Positions 1 through 12,044 of a stretch of 64,000 bases of DNA are shown piece after piece. A program made the position numbers and the translations under genes. Location of the stretch: contig JASKMD010000010.1 in assembly GCA_030144725.1 (NCBI GenBank), forward strand, positions 1,143,958-1,207,957, read 5' to 3'. The DNA is from Haematococcus lacustris (lineage: Eukaryota > Chlorophyta > Chlorophyceae > Chlamydomonadales > Haematococcaceae). How positions within the stretch are numbered: the stretch's first letter is position 1; each line of letters starts with the position of its first letter. The notes under the pieces were generated by a model. It made no database searches. It saw only the letters and a list, made by a program, of their open reading frames with translations, and was not told the origin of the DNA.

Positions 1-3000
1 GGAGGAGCGAGCTACCCATCTCCGCCTTCTACCCGCCCAGCGTCACGGGGCGCAGGGTCAGGCTCAAGGGCAGGAGCAGAGAGGGGCCAGAGGGGTGGGC
101 AAGGGAGGGGGGCGGGCAATGGGGCGGGGGCGGTGCGGGCGCCGGGGGAGAGAGCGTGGAGGGGCATCGGTTGGGGAGGGACATCCGAGTGGGCCTGTGC
201 GGCGCAGTGCCCTCCACCTGCGCAGTGCCCTCCACCTGCCTCCGCCTTCGGCATCTTGGGGCCTAGATGGCCTGCATTGAGCCCATACCGGTCCCTCCCC
301 CCGGCCCCACCCCTTTGCCAGGTCCGCCTCCCCTTCATAACCCACCCACCCTCCTCTACATACGCGTAGCCCGCGCGGGGGCGTCAGGACTTAGCCATGC
401 AGCGCCCAGGTGTTGCCGCAAGGTTCATGGCGGTCGACCTCAATGTGCAGGGCCTAGCCCAGCCGCACAAGCTGCAGGCCCTGCTAGACTGAGCCGCTGA
501 CAGCCCGGCGCAGGGATCTTTCCCCAAACGTGTCATAGGGCGGAGAGCGTGTGGCAGTGGGCCGAAGCCCTCTCAAAGGCCAAGCCTGCGTGGCGACGTC
601 AGTCATGTTATACCCCAGGCACCGGCAGCTCCCAGGGCTGCGTGGTGTTGGTCAAGTCCCCCACCATCCTCAAGGGGTGCACCCAAGTGCAGCTGCAGGC
701 AGAGGGGCCCAGGGGCGAGTGCTGCGGGTGGACGGGGAGCTCGCAGGCATGCCAGTGTCCCTAGTGTGCGTGTACGCCCCGGCGCAGAAGGCAGAGCGGC
801 CAGCGTTCAACTCCGAGTGCCTCCCTGCTTGCCTACCGCCAAACGCCGACCGCCGCCTCCTCTTCATGGGTGGCGACTTCAACTGCATCCTGGCCCTAGT
901 GGATAGAGTGGGCATCCCGCAGTGCTCGCAGCATGGGGATGCCTGGGCTGGCAGCCGGGGCCAGGGGGCGCACCAGCTGCGGTAGCTGGTGGGGGCTGGT
1001 GGACCCGTGGCGCCATCTGCACTCCTCCAAGAGAGATCCCACTTTGGACAACCCTGACCTCCTGGACTGTCTCAAGGACTTCCTTCGGGCGGAGGCACAG
1101 CACCACGAGGCTGCGAGTCAGCTGGGGTTGGCTAGGGATGGGCACAGGGCCAAGTGTGCCCGCCTCAAGCAGGGCCTGGCCATGCGCACCCAGCAGTTCT
1201 TACGGGCCCAGCGTCGCGCGCAGCGTGACCTGCAGACCTCACCACGCCGGCCGGGGTGAAGGCAGCGTGCACGGCTTTCCAGCACCACTGCTCAGCCGCA
1301 GAGCCCGCTGGAGTCTACGCAGCCACGCCACCCAGGCTAGGGCTCCCAAGGGCCCCGATGGCAGCCCTATGCTGTCAAAGGAGGAGCTGGGCCGAGCTCT
1401 GCAGGGCTGCTCTCACACCAAGGCCCTTGGGTTAGAGGGGCTGCCCATGGAGGTCTATGACCGGCTGTGGCTGGAGCTGGGGCGGCCGCTGCATTCCATG
1501 TTGCAAGAGGCCTTGGCAGACACCGCTGACCCTGCCCCCATGGCTGAGTTTCTGACCGGCATCATCACCCTCGTGCCCAAGGCTGGCAAGCCGAGGGACA
1601 GGTGGCCGGCTACCGCCCCATCATGCTCCTCAACTGCGCTGTGTGCCTGGTGGCCATGGCAGTGGAGGACCGGTTGCAGCTGCCGTTGGCCCTGCTGGTG
1701 TCCCCCTCCCAGTCCGCTTTCATCCTGGGCAGGGACATCAGCGACAGCATGCAGTTCCACCTAGACCTGTTAGAGTACCTGCAGTAGCGGGGCAGCCCAG
1801 CCTGGTTGTTATTGCTGGACCTAGCGGGGGCCTGTGACAACGTGCCCCGGGGCTTGCCAGACGATGGACACGATGGAGGCCATGGGGTTCTGCCGGGAGG
1901 GGCATGTGCGCTGGGCTTAGCTGCTGCACCGGGGGGCCACAAGCCAGGTGCTGGTCAACGGCCACCTCAACGACAGCTTCCCTCTTGCGTCAGGGGTGCC
2001 GCAGGGCAGCGGGGCCTCCCCGCTCTACTGGTGCATCGTCCTCCAGCCGCTGGTCAGCTACCTCAGCTCGCTCCAGATGGCAGGCCGCATCAGCACCCCC
2101 ATCATTCCCTCCAGCCCTCTGGCCATGCACAGGGCCGTCCTAACCCCCGCGCTCCCTTCCAAGGAGTATGCGGACGACCTCACCATCGTGGTGCTCGATC
2201 GGGTCAGAGACGGGAAGGTGGTAGTGGAGGCCCTGGGCCTGTTCCGCGCCGCTGGGGGCCCTGCGCTGAGCGTGAGCAAGAGCTCAGCCCTGCCGTGCGC
2301 CCAGCCAGAGCCTGAGCCGGGTAACCAGGAGGGCTCGGGCCCCGAGGGGGCGGGGAGGGGAGGAAGGGGGGGTGACGGGGGGGAAGGGGGCGGGCAGGGG
2401 CAGGTGGGCGAGCAGGGGCTAGGGGGTGGGCCGGGGGAAGGTGGCGGGCAAGGGCAGTAGCAGTGCGGGCGGGAGCAGGGTGGGGAGCAGGAGCCGGAGG
2501 TGGTCATCCCAGCTGTCCGAGTGGGGGTGCCCGTGCACCACCTGGGGTCCCTCTTGGGGCGGCCTCCTACGATGCCACCAGCTAGGCCGCCCTCGGGGTG
2601 GCGGCCGCGGCCATGATGGCAGCCTCCCTGCCTTGGCGGCCCCAAGGCCTCAACCTCCTGGGGCGGGTGCAGGTGGCACAACAGTGCCTGGCCTCCAAGT
2701 CCATCTACCAAATGGCCTTCGTGCAACCCTCCGCTGCTCTGGCGGTGGCCATGGCCTTGGCTGTCAACCGCTTTGTGGCAGCCTCAGACCTGCCCCAGGA
2801 GCGCAGCCCCAACAGCAGCCGCCTCTACCCTAACAAGGCCATCTGCGTGATGCCCCGGGGGGAGGGAGGGGTGGGGCTTCCCGACCTGGGGGTCACCAGC
2901 ACGGCCATGCTGGCGAAGATGCTGGCCCAGCTCTGGTCGCCCGGAGTTCGACCATGGCAGCCTCTGACCCACAGCCTGCTGGCAGACCCCTCCCACGGCC

Positions 3001-3487
3001 TCAGCACGTGGGTCATCACCGACCCCACCGCCCCCCCCTCGCGAGGCATCAGCCCGCGGCTGCAAGCTCACGTGGCGGCCCTGGCTGAGCTCAAGCTGTT
3101 CCGTGCGGTGCCCCCCGCTAGCCAGTCCTTCTTCACGGTGCTGGCGGAGCCGCTGTGGTACAACGCGCAAGTCCGCTTGAACCCGGCAGCAAGGGAGGCG
3201 GCAGCTGAGCAGGGCTGGTCTAGCGTCCGCCACGTGCGGGGGGCCCTTTACCGCCCCCAACTAGAGGGAGAGGCTCGTTGCACTGCTGACCTGGTTGGGC
3301 CAGGGGTTGGGCCAGGGGTGGGTTTTGTGATGCGGCGCACCCCCATGCTTCAGCCCTCCCACTTGGTGGGACCCAACGGCCGCCTCTACCCCATAGACCC
3401 CACAGGGCATGGGCCCCACGGGGTATTCCGGGCATGGGAGCCAGCTGCGGTGGCCCGGCTCAACAAGCCCAGCTACAGGCTGACCCC
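1..3487 (+). pseudogene. Array monomer 1: broken LINE (AP endonuclease and RT remnants)
   Basis: By position: 397-985 resembles the N-terminal half of an AP-type endonuclease, with a DLNVQGL start motif, a VCVYAP strand and the GGDFN catalytic motif. 1360-1790 is RT fingers, including GYRPIMLLN. 1800-2260 is RT palm, with LDLAGACDN, GVPQGSGASPLYW and EYADDLTIVV. 2330-2460 is a Gly-rich linker and 2598-3487 the RT C-terminal part. Compared with the intact LINE on the minus strand at 31939-34120, the monomer lacks the endonuclease end (joined at about 1041), a second block joined at about 1231, and the zinc-knuckle region. Stops include a TAG after LEYLQ (about 1785) and a TAG replacing a TGG (about 1918). 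No functional protein is expected. Confidence 0.85.
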
Positions 3488-6400
3488 GGAGGAGCGAGCT
3501 ACCCATCTCCGCCTTCTACCCGCCCAGCGTCACGGGGCGCAGGGTCAGGCTCAAGGGCAGGAGCAGAGAGGGGCCAGAGGGGTGGGCAAGGGAGGGGGGC
3601 GGGCAATGGGGCGGGGGCGGTGCGGGCGCCGGGGGAGAGAGCGTGGAGGGGCATCGGTTGGGGAGGGACATCCGAGTGGGCCTGTGCGGCGCAGTGCCCT
3701 CCACCTGCGCAGTGCCCTTCACCTGCCTCCGCCTTCGGCATCTTGGGGCCTAGATGGCCTGCATTGAGCCCATACCGGTCCCTCCCCCCGGCCCCACCCC
3801 TTTGCCAGGTCCGCCTCCCCTTCATAACCCACCCACCCTCCTCTACATACGCGTAGCCCGCGCGGGGGCGTCAGGACTTAGCCATGCAGCGCCCAGGTGT
3901 TGCCGCCAGGTTCATGGCGGTCGACCTCAATGTGCAGAGCCTAGCCCAGCCGCACAAGCTGCAGGCCCTGCTAGACTGAGCCGCTGACAGCCCGGCGCAG
4001 GGATCTTTCCCCAAACGTGTCATAGGGCGGAGAGCGTGTGGCAGTGGGCCGAAGCCCTCTCAAAGGCCAAGCCTGCGTGGCGACGTCAGTCATGTTATAC
4101 CCCAGGCACCGGCAGCTCCCAGGGCTGCGTGGTGTTGGTCAAGTCCCCCACCATCCTCAAGGGGTGCACCCAAGTGCAGCTGCAGGCAGAGGGGCCCAGG
4201 GGCGAGTGCTGCGGGTGGACGGGGAGCTCGCAGGCATGCCAGTGTCCCTAGTGTGCGTGTACGCCCCGGCGCAGAAGGCAGAGCGGCCAGCGTTCAACTC
4301 CGAGTGCCTCCCTGCTTGCCTGCCGCCAAACGCCGACCGCCGCCTCCTCTTCATGGGTGGCGACTTCAACTGCATCCTGGCCCTAGTGGATAGAGTGGGC
4401 ATCCCGCAGTGCTCGCAGCATGGGGATGCCTGGGCTGGCAGCCGGGGCCGGGGGGCGCACCAGCTGCGGTAGCTGGTGGGGGCTGGTGGACCCGTGGCGC
4501 CATCTGCACTCCTCCAAGAGAGATCCCACTTTGGACAACCCTGACCTCCTGGACTGTCTCAAGGACTTCCTTCGGGCGGAGGCACAGCACCACGAGGCTG
4601 CGAGTCAGCTGGGGTTGGCTAGGGATGGGCACAGGGCCAAGTGTGCCCGCCTCAAGCAGGGCCTGGCCATGCGCGCCCAGCAGTTCTTACGGGCCCAGCG
4701 TCGCGCGCAGCGTGACCTGCAGACCTCACCACGCCGGCCGGGGTGAAGGCAGCGTGCACGGCTTTCCAGCACCACTGCTCAGCCGCAGAGCCCGCTGGAG
4801 TCTACGCAGCCACGCCACCCAGGCTAGGGCTCCCGAGGGCCCCGATGGCAGCCCTATGCTGTCAAAGGAGGAGCTGGGCCGAGCTCTGCAGGGCTGCTCT
4901 CACACCAAGGCCCTTGGGTTAGAGGGGCTGCCCATGGAGGTCTATGACCGGCTGTGGCTGGAGCTGGGGCGGCCGCTGCATTCCATGTTGCAAGAGGCCT
5001 TGGCAGACACCGCTGACCCTGCCCCCATGGCTGAGTTTCTGACCGGCATCATCACCCTCGTGCCCAAGGCTGGCAAGCCGAGGGACAGGTGGCCGGCTAC
5101 CGCCCCATCATGCTCCTCAACTGCGCTGTGTGCCTGGTGGCCATGGCAGTGGAGGACCGGTTGCAGCTGCCGTTGGCCCTGCTGGTGTCCCCCTCCCAGT
5201 CCGCTTTCATCCTGGGCAGGGACATCAGCGACAGCATGCAGTTCCACCTAGACCTGTTAGAGTACCTGCAGTAGCGGGGCAGCCCAGCCTGGTTGTTATT
5301 GCTGGACCTAGCGGGGGCCTGTGACAACGTGCCCCGGGGCTTGCCAGACGATGGACACGATGGAGGCCATGGGGTTCTGCCGGGAGGGGCATGTGCGCTG
5401 GGCTTAGCTGCTGCACCGGGGGGCCACAAGCCAGGTGCTGGTCAACGGCCACCTCAACGACAGCTTCCCTCTTGCGTCAGGGGTGCCGCAGGGCAGCGGG
5501 GCCTCCCCGCTCTACTGGTGCATCGTCCTCCAGCCGCTGGTCAGCTACCTCAGCTCGCTCCAGATGGCAGGCCGCATCAGCACCCCCATCATTCCCTCCA
5601 GCCCTCTGGCCATGCACAGGGCCGTCCTAACCCCCGCGCTCCCTTCCAAGGAGTATGCGGACGACCTCACCATCGTGGTGCTCGATCGGGTCAGAGACGG
5701 GAAGGTGGTAGTGGAGGCCCTGGGCCTGTTCCGCGCCGCTGGGGGCCCTGCGCTGAGCGTGAGCAAGAGCTCAGCCCTGCCGTGCGCCCAGCCAGAGCCT
5801 GAGCCGGGTAACCAGGAGGGCTCGGGCCCCGAGGGGGCGGGGAGGGGAGGAAGGGGGGGTGACGGGGGGGAAGGGGGCGGGCAGGGGCAGGTGGGCGAGC
5901 AGGGGCTAGGGGGTGGGCCGGGGGAAGGTGGCGGGCAAGGGCAGTAGCAGTGCGGGCGGGAGCAGGGTGGGGAGCAGGAGCCGGAGGTGGTCATCCCAGC
6001 TGTCCGAGTGGGGGTGCCCGTGCACCACCTGGGGTCCCTCTTGGGGCGGCCTCCTACGATGCCACCAGCTAGGCCGCCCTCGGGGTGGCGGCCGCGGCCA
6101 TGATGGCAGCCTCCCTGCCTTGGCGGCCCCAAGGCCTCAACCTCCTGGGGCGGGTGCAGGTGGCACAACAGTGCCTGGCCTCCAAGTCCATCTACCAAAT
6201 GGCCTTCGTGCAACCCTCCGCTGCTCTGGCGGTGGCCATGGCCTTGGCTGTCAACCGCTTTGTGGCAGCCTCAGACCTGCCCCAGGAGCGCAGCCCCAAC
6301 AGCAGCCGCCTCTACCCTAACAAGGCCATCTGCGTGATGCCCCGGGGGGAGGGAGGGGTGGGGCTTCCCGACCTGGGGGTCACCAGCACGGCCATGCTGG

Positions 6401-6974
6401 CGAAGATGCTGGCCCAGCTCTGGTCGCCCGGGGTTCGACCATGGCAGCCTCTGACCCACAGCCTGCTGGCAGACCCCTCCCACGGCCTCAGCACGTGGGT
6501 CATCACCGACCCCACCGCCCCCCCCTCGCGAGGCATCAGCCCGCGGCTGCAAGCTCACGTGGCGGCCCTGGCTGAGCTCAAGCTGTTCCGTGCGGTGCCC
6601 CCCGCTAGCCAGTCCTTCTTCACGGTGCTGGCGGAGCCGCTGTGGTACAACGCGCAAGTCCGCTTGAACCCGGCAGCAAGGGAGGCGGCAGCTGAGCAGG
6701 GCTGGTCTAGCGTCCGCCACGTGCGGGGGGCCCTTTACCGCCCCCAACTAGAGGGAGAGGCTCGTTGCACTGCTGACCTGGTTGGGCCAGGGGTTGGGCC
6801 AGGGGTGGGTTTTGTGATGCGGCGCACCCCCATGCTTCAGCCCTCCCACTTGGTGGGACCCAACGGCCGCCTCTACCCCATAGACCCCACAGGGCATGGG
6901 CCCCACGGGGTATTCCGGGCATGGGAGCCAGCTGCGGTGGCCCGGCTCAACAAGCCCAGCTACAGGCTGACCCC
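3488..6974 (+). pseudogene. Array monomer 2: broken LINE copy
   Basis: Near-identical to monomer 1, shifted by exactly 3487 bp, with the same deletions and the same in-frame TAGs near 5272 and 5405. The YADD RT motif lies near 5655 and the GGDFN endonuclease motif near 4358. Small differences, such as one base in the second VNTR unit (CCCTTC instead of CCCTCC near 3717), show it is a distinct copy and not an assembly echo. Confidence 0.85.
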
Positions 6975-9900
6975 GGAGGAGCGAGCTACCCATCTCCGCC
7001 TTCTACCCGCCCAGCGTCACGGGGCGCAGGGTCAGGCTCAAGGGCAGGAGCAGAGAGGGGCCAGAGGGGTGGGCAAGGGAGGGGGGCGGGCAATGGGGCG
7101 GGGGCGGTGCGGGCGCCGGGGGAGAGAGCGTGGAGGGGCATCGGTTGGGGAGGGACATCCGAGTGGGCCTGTGCGGCGCAGTGCCCTCCACCTGCGCAGT
7201 GCCCTCCACCTGCGCAGTGCCCTCCACCTGCGCAGTGCCCTCCACCTGCCTCCGCCTTCGGCATCTTGGGGCCTAGATGGCCTGCATTGAGCCCATACCG
7301 GTCCCTCCCCCCGGCCCCACCCCTTTGCCAGGTCCGCCTCCCCTTCATAACCCACCCACCCTCCTCTACATACGCGTAGCCCGCGCGGGGGCGTCAGGAC
7401 TTAGCCATGCAGCGCCCAGGTGTTGCCGCCAGGTTCATGGCGGTCGACCTCAATGTGCAGAGCCTAGCCCAGCCGCACAAGCTGCAGGCCCTGCTAGACT
7501 GAGCCGCTGACAGCCCGGCGCAGGGATCTTTCCCCAAACGTGTCATAGGGCGGAGAGCGTGTGGCAGTGGGCCGAAGCCCTCTCAAAGGCCAAGCCTGCG
7601 TGGCGACGTCAGTCATGTTATACCCCAGGCACCGGCAGCTCCCAGGGCTGCGTGGTGTTGGTCAAGTCCCCCACCATCCTCAAGGGGTGCACCCAAGTGC
7701 AGCTGCAGGCAGAGGGGCCCAGGGGCGAGTGCTGCGGGTGGACGGGGAGCTCGCAGGCATGCCAGTGTCCCTAGTGTGCGTGTACGCCCCGGCGCAGAAG
7801 GCAGAGCGGCCAGCGTTCAACTCCGAGTGCCTCCCTGCTTGCCTGCCGCCAAACGCCGACCGCCGCCTCCTCTTCATGGGTGGCGACTTCAACTGCATCC
7901 TGGCCCTAGTGGATAGAGTGGGCATCCCGCAGTGCTCGCAGCATGGGGATGCCTGGGCTGGCAGCCGGGGCCAGGGGGCGCACCAGCTGCGGTAGCTGGT
8001 GGGGGCTGGTGGACCCGTGGCGCCATCTGCACTCCTCCAAGAGAGATCCCACTTTGGACAACCCTGACCTCCTGGACTGTCTCAAGGACTTCCTTCGGGC
8101 GGAGGCACAGCACCACGAGGCTGCGAGTCAGCTGGGGTTGGCTAGGGATGGGCACAGGGCCAAGTGTGCCCGCCTCAAGCAAGGCCTGGCCATGCGCGCC
8201 CAGCAGTTCTTACGGGCCCAGCGTCGCGCGCAGCGTGACCTGCAGACCTCACCACGCCGGCCGGGGTGAAGGCAGCGTGCACGGCTTTCCAGCACCACTG
8301 CTCAGCCGCAGAGCCCGCTGGAGTCTACGCAGCCACGCCACCCAGGCTAGGGCTCCCGAGGGCCCCGATGGCAGCCCTATGCTGTCAAAGGAGGAGCTGG
8401 GCCGAGCTCTGCAGGGCTGCTCTCACACTAAGGCCCTTGGGTTAGAGGGGCTGCCCATGGAGGTCTATGACCGGCTGTGGCTGGAGCTGGGGCGGCCGCT
8501 GCATTCCATGTTGCAAGAGGCCTTGGCAGACACCGCTGACCCTGCCCCCATGGCTGAGTTTCTGACCGGCATCATCACCCTCGTGCCCAAGGCTGGCAAG
8601 CCGAGGGACAGGTGGCCGGCTACCGCCCCATCATGCTCCTCAACTGCGCTGTGTGCCTGGTGGCCATGGCAGTGGAGGACCGGTTGCAGCTGCCGTTGGC
8701 CCTGCTGGTGTCCCCCTCCCAGTCCGCTTTCATCCTGGGCAGGGACATCAGCGACAGCATGCAGTTCCACCTAGACCTGTTAGAGTACCTGCAGTAGCGG
8801 GGCAGCCCAGCCTGGTTGTTATTGCTGGACCTAGCGGGGGCCTGTGACAACGTGTCCCGGGGCTTGCCAGACGATGGACACGATGGAGGCCATGGGGTTC
8901 TGCCGGGAGGGGCATGTGCGCTGGGCTTAGCTGCTGCACCGGCGGGCCACAAGCCAGGTGCTGGTCAACGGCCACCTCAACGATAGCTTCCCTCTTGCGT
9001 CAGGGGTGCCGCAGGGCAGCGGGGCCTCCCCGCTCTACTGGTGCATCGTCCTCCAGCCGCTGGTCAGCTACCTCAGCTCGCTCCAGATGGCAGGCCGCAT
9101 CAGCACCCCCATCATTCCCTCCAGCCCTCTGGCCATGCACAGGGCCGTCCTAACCCCCGCGCTCCCTTCCAAGGAGTATGCGGACGACCTCACCATCGTG
9201 GTGCTCGATCGGGTCAGAGACGGGAAGGTGGTAGTGGAGGCCCTGGGCCTGTTCCGCGCCGCTGGGGGCCCTGCGCTGAGCGTGAGCAAGAGCTCGGCCC
9301 TGCCGTGCGCCCAGCCAGAGCCTGAGCCGGGTAACCAGGAGGGCTCGGGCCCCGAGGGGGCGGGGAGGGGAGGAAGGGGGGGTGACGGGGGGGAAGGGGG
9401 CGGGCAGGGGCAGGTGGGCGAGCAGGGGCTAGGGGGTGGGCCGGGGGAAGGTGGCGGGCAAGGGCAGCAGCAGTGCGGGCGGGAGCAGGGTGGGGAGCAG
9501 GAGCCGGAGGTGGTCATCCCAGCTGTCCGAGTGGGGGTGCCCGTGCACCACCTGGGGTCCCTCTTGGGGCGGCCTCCTACGATGCCACCAGCGAGGCCGC
9601 CCTCGGGGTGGCGGCCGCGGCCATGATGGCAGCCTCCCTGCCTTGGCGGCCCCAAGGCCTCAACCTCCTGGGGCGGGTGCAGGTGGCACAACAGTGCCTA
9701 GCCTCCAAGTCCATCTACCAAATGGCCTTCGTGCAACCCTCCGCTGCTCTGGCGGTGGCCATGGCCTTGGCTGTCAACCGCTTTGTGGCAGCCTCAGACC
9801 TGCCCCAGGAGCGCAGCCCCAACAGCAGCCGCCTCTACCCTAACAAGGCCATCTGCGTGATGCCCCGGGGGGAGGGAGGGGTGGGGCTTCCCGACCTGGG

Positions 9901-10497
9901 GGTCACCAGCACGGCCATGCTGGCGAAGATGCTGGCCCAGCTCTGGTCGCCCAGGGTTCGACCATGGCAGCCTCTGACCCACAGCCTGCTGGCAGACCCC
10001 TCCCACGGCCTCAGCACGTGGGTCATCACCGACCCCACCGCCCCCCCCTCGCGAGGCATCAGCCCGCGGCTGCAAGCTCACGTGGCGGCCCTGGCTGAGC
10101 TCAAGCTGTTCCGTGCGGTGCCCCCCGCTAGCCAGTCCTTCTTCACGGTGCTGGCGGAGCCGCTGTGGTACAACGCGCAAGTCCGCTTGAACCCGGCAGC
10201 AAGGGAGGCGGCAGCTGAGCAGGGCTGGTCTAGCGTCCGCCACGTGCGGGGGGCCCTTTACCGCCCCCAACTAGAGGGAGAGGCTCGTTGCACTGCTGAC
10301 CTGGTTGGGCCAGGGGTTGGGCCAGGGGTGGGTTTTGTGATGCGGCGCACCCCCATGCTTCAGCCCTCCCACTTGGTGGGACCCAACGGCCGCCTCTACC
10401 CCATAGACCCCACAGGGCATGGGCCCCACGGGGTATTCCGGGCATGGGAGCCAGCTGCGGTGGCCCGGCTCAACAAGCCCAGCTACAGGCTGACCCC
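6975..10497 (+). pseudogene. Array monomer 3: broken LINE copy with expanded VNTR
   Basis: Same structure as monomers 1 and 2 but 3523 bp long, because the 18-bp VNTR has four units instead of two. A TAG present near 2458 and 5945 reads CAG here (near 9466), which opens a 434-codon frame from 9473 over the RT C-terminal region. A second TAG at about 2584 is GAG in this copy. The frame is a product of decay and amplification, not a restored element. Confidence 0.83.
7177..7249 (+). repeat. 18-bp VNTR, four units, inside monomer 3
   Basis: The unit CGCAGTGCCCTCCACCTG occurs twice at 203-239, twice at 3690-3726, four times here, and twice at 10700-10736. It derives from a single stretch in the intact LINE (minus strand near 12470-12490, where the protein reads GAVPSTW). 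It is therefore a secondary expansion inside the amplified monomer. Confidence 0.9.
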
Positions 10498-11745
10498 GGA
10501 GGAGCGAGCTACCCATCTCCGCCTTCTACCCGCCCAGCGTCACGGGGCGCAGGGTCAGGCTCAAGGGCAGGAGCAGAGAGGGGCCAGAGGGGTGGGCAAG
10601 GGAGGGGGGCGGGCAATGGGGCGGGGGCGGTGCGGGCGCCGGGGGAGAGAGCGTGGAGGGGCATCGGTTGGGGAGGGACATCCGAGTGGGCCTGTGCGGC
10701 GCAGTGCCCTCCACCTGCGCAGTGCCCTCCACCTGCCTCCGCCTTCGGCATCTTGGGGCCTAGATGGCCTGCATTGAGCCCATACCGGTCCCTCCCCCCG
10801 GCCCCACCCCTTTGCCAGGTCCGCCTCCCCTTCATAACCCACCCACCCTCCTCTACATACGCGTAGCCCGCGCGGGGGCGTCAGGACTTAGCCATGCAGC
10901 GCCCAGGTGTTGCCGCCAGGTTCATGGCGGTCGACCTCAATGTGCAGGGCCTAGCCCAGCCGCACAAGCTGCAGGCCCTGCTAGACTGAGCCGCTGACAG
11001 CCCGGCGCAGGGATCTTTCCCCAAACGTGTCATAGGGCGGAGAGCGTGTGGCAGTGGGCCGAAGCCCTCTCAAAGGCCAAGCCTGCGTGGCGACGTCAGT
11101 CATGTTATACCCCAGGCACCGGCAGCTCCCAGGGCTGCGTGGTGTTGGTCAAGTCCCCCACCATCCTCAAGGGGTGCACCCAAGTGCAGCTGCAGGCAGA
11201 GTGGCCCAGGGGCGAGTGCGGCGGGTGGACGGGGAGCTCGCAGGCATGCCAGTGTCCCTAGTGTGCGTGTACGACCCGGCGCAGAAGGCAGAGCGGCCAG
11301 CGTTCAACTCCGAGTGCCTCCCTGCTTGCCTGCCGCCAAACGCCGACCGCCGCCTCCTCTTCATGGGTGGCGACTTCAACTGCATCCTGGCCCTAGTGGA
11401 TAGAGTGGGCATCCCGCAGTGCTCGCAGCATGGGGATGCCTGGGCTGGCAGCCGGGGCCAGGGGGCGCACCAGCTGCGGTAGCTGGTGGGGGCTGGTGGA
11501 CCCGTGGCGCCATCTGCACTCCTCCAAGAGAGATCCCACTTTGGACAACCCTGACCTCCTGGACTGTCTCAAGGACTTCCTTCGGGCGGAGGCACAGCAC
11601 CACGAGGCTGCGAGTCAGCTGGGGTTGGCTAGGGATGGGCACAGGGCCAAGTGTGCCCGCCTCAAGCAGGGCCTGGCCATGCGCGCCCAGCAGTTCTTAC
11701 GGGCCCAGCGTCGCGCGCAGCGTGACCTGCAGACCTCACCACGCC
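10498..11745 (+). pseudogene. Array monomer 4, proximal part, cut by the LINE insertion
   Basis: It follows the monomer consensus to the sequence ending ACCTCACCACGCC at 11745. The next bases repeat CTCACCACGC and run into the poly(T) that marks the 3' end of the minus-strand LINE. The monomer resumes at 37692, about 250 monomer bases further on, so the insertion was accompanied by a small target deletion. Confidence 0.8.
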
Positions 11746-11759
11746 TCACCACGCGGCCA

Positions 11760-11773
11760 TTTTTTTTTTTTTT
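11760..11773 (-). other. LINE poly(A) tail (poly-T on the plus strand)
   Basis: Fourteen consecutive T lie directly at the junction with array monomer 4. This is the expected 3' signature of an L1-like element inserted on the minus strand. Confidence 0.85.
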
Positions 11774-12044
11774 GGAACATTACAAGAGAGTGAGAATGAC
11801 TAAAGAAAAGAAGAAAAGACAGACTACAACAAACAAGGTTCCCCATACACGATCCCCAAGCACCCCACCCAAACACAGCGGTCCACACACCCCAAGCAAA
11901 GGTCCACACACACCAAGCAAAGGTCCACACACCACAAGCAACCCCCTCCCAAGGACAACGTCAAGACACTCCCCCACCCCACCGCCCTCCCCCCTAGCTC
12001 TGCACACTTCCCCAAAACCTCCCCACAGAACTACCCACACGAGC
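11774..12044 (-). other. LINE 3' UTR with a short tandem repeat
   Basis: Non-coding sequence lies between the last zinc-knuckle-region stop and the poly(A). It contains about three copies of a unit near 21 bp (CCACACACCAAGCAAAGGT and variants) at 11877-11941. No other signal is visible. Confidence 0.6.

Larger units (their letters stand above)
1..11745 (+). repeat. Tandem array of LINE-derived 3.49 kb monomers, block 1
   Basis: The first 11.7 kb is three complete head-to-tail monomers and the start of a fourth. The phrase GGAGGAGCGAGCTACC recurs at 1, 3488, 6975 and 10498, giving periods of 3487, 3487 and 3523 bp; the extra 36 bp is two additional 18-bp VNTR units. Copies differ by only scattered single bases. 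Each monomer carries pieces of an L1-like LINE in plus orientation: AP-endonuclease, RT and RT C-terminal parts. The same stops and internal deletions are present in every copy, so a dead element was amplified as a satellite. The array resumes at 37692 after the nested insertion. The monomer boundary used here is arbitrary; the LINE-like 5' end lies near offset 390. Confidence 0.93.

Noticed and set aside
2598..3767. 389-434 codon plus-strand frames in the tandem monomers as functional genes
   Set aside because: They cover only the RT C-terminal part, run across a monomer junction created by deletion of the zinc-knuckle region, and have no start context; decay products.
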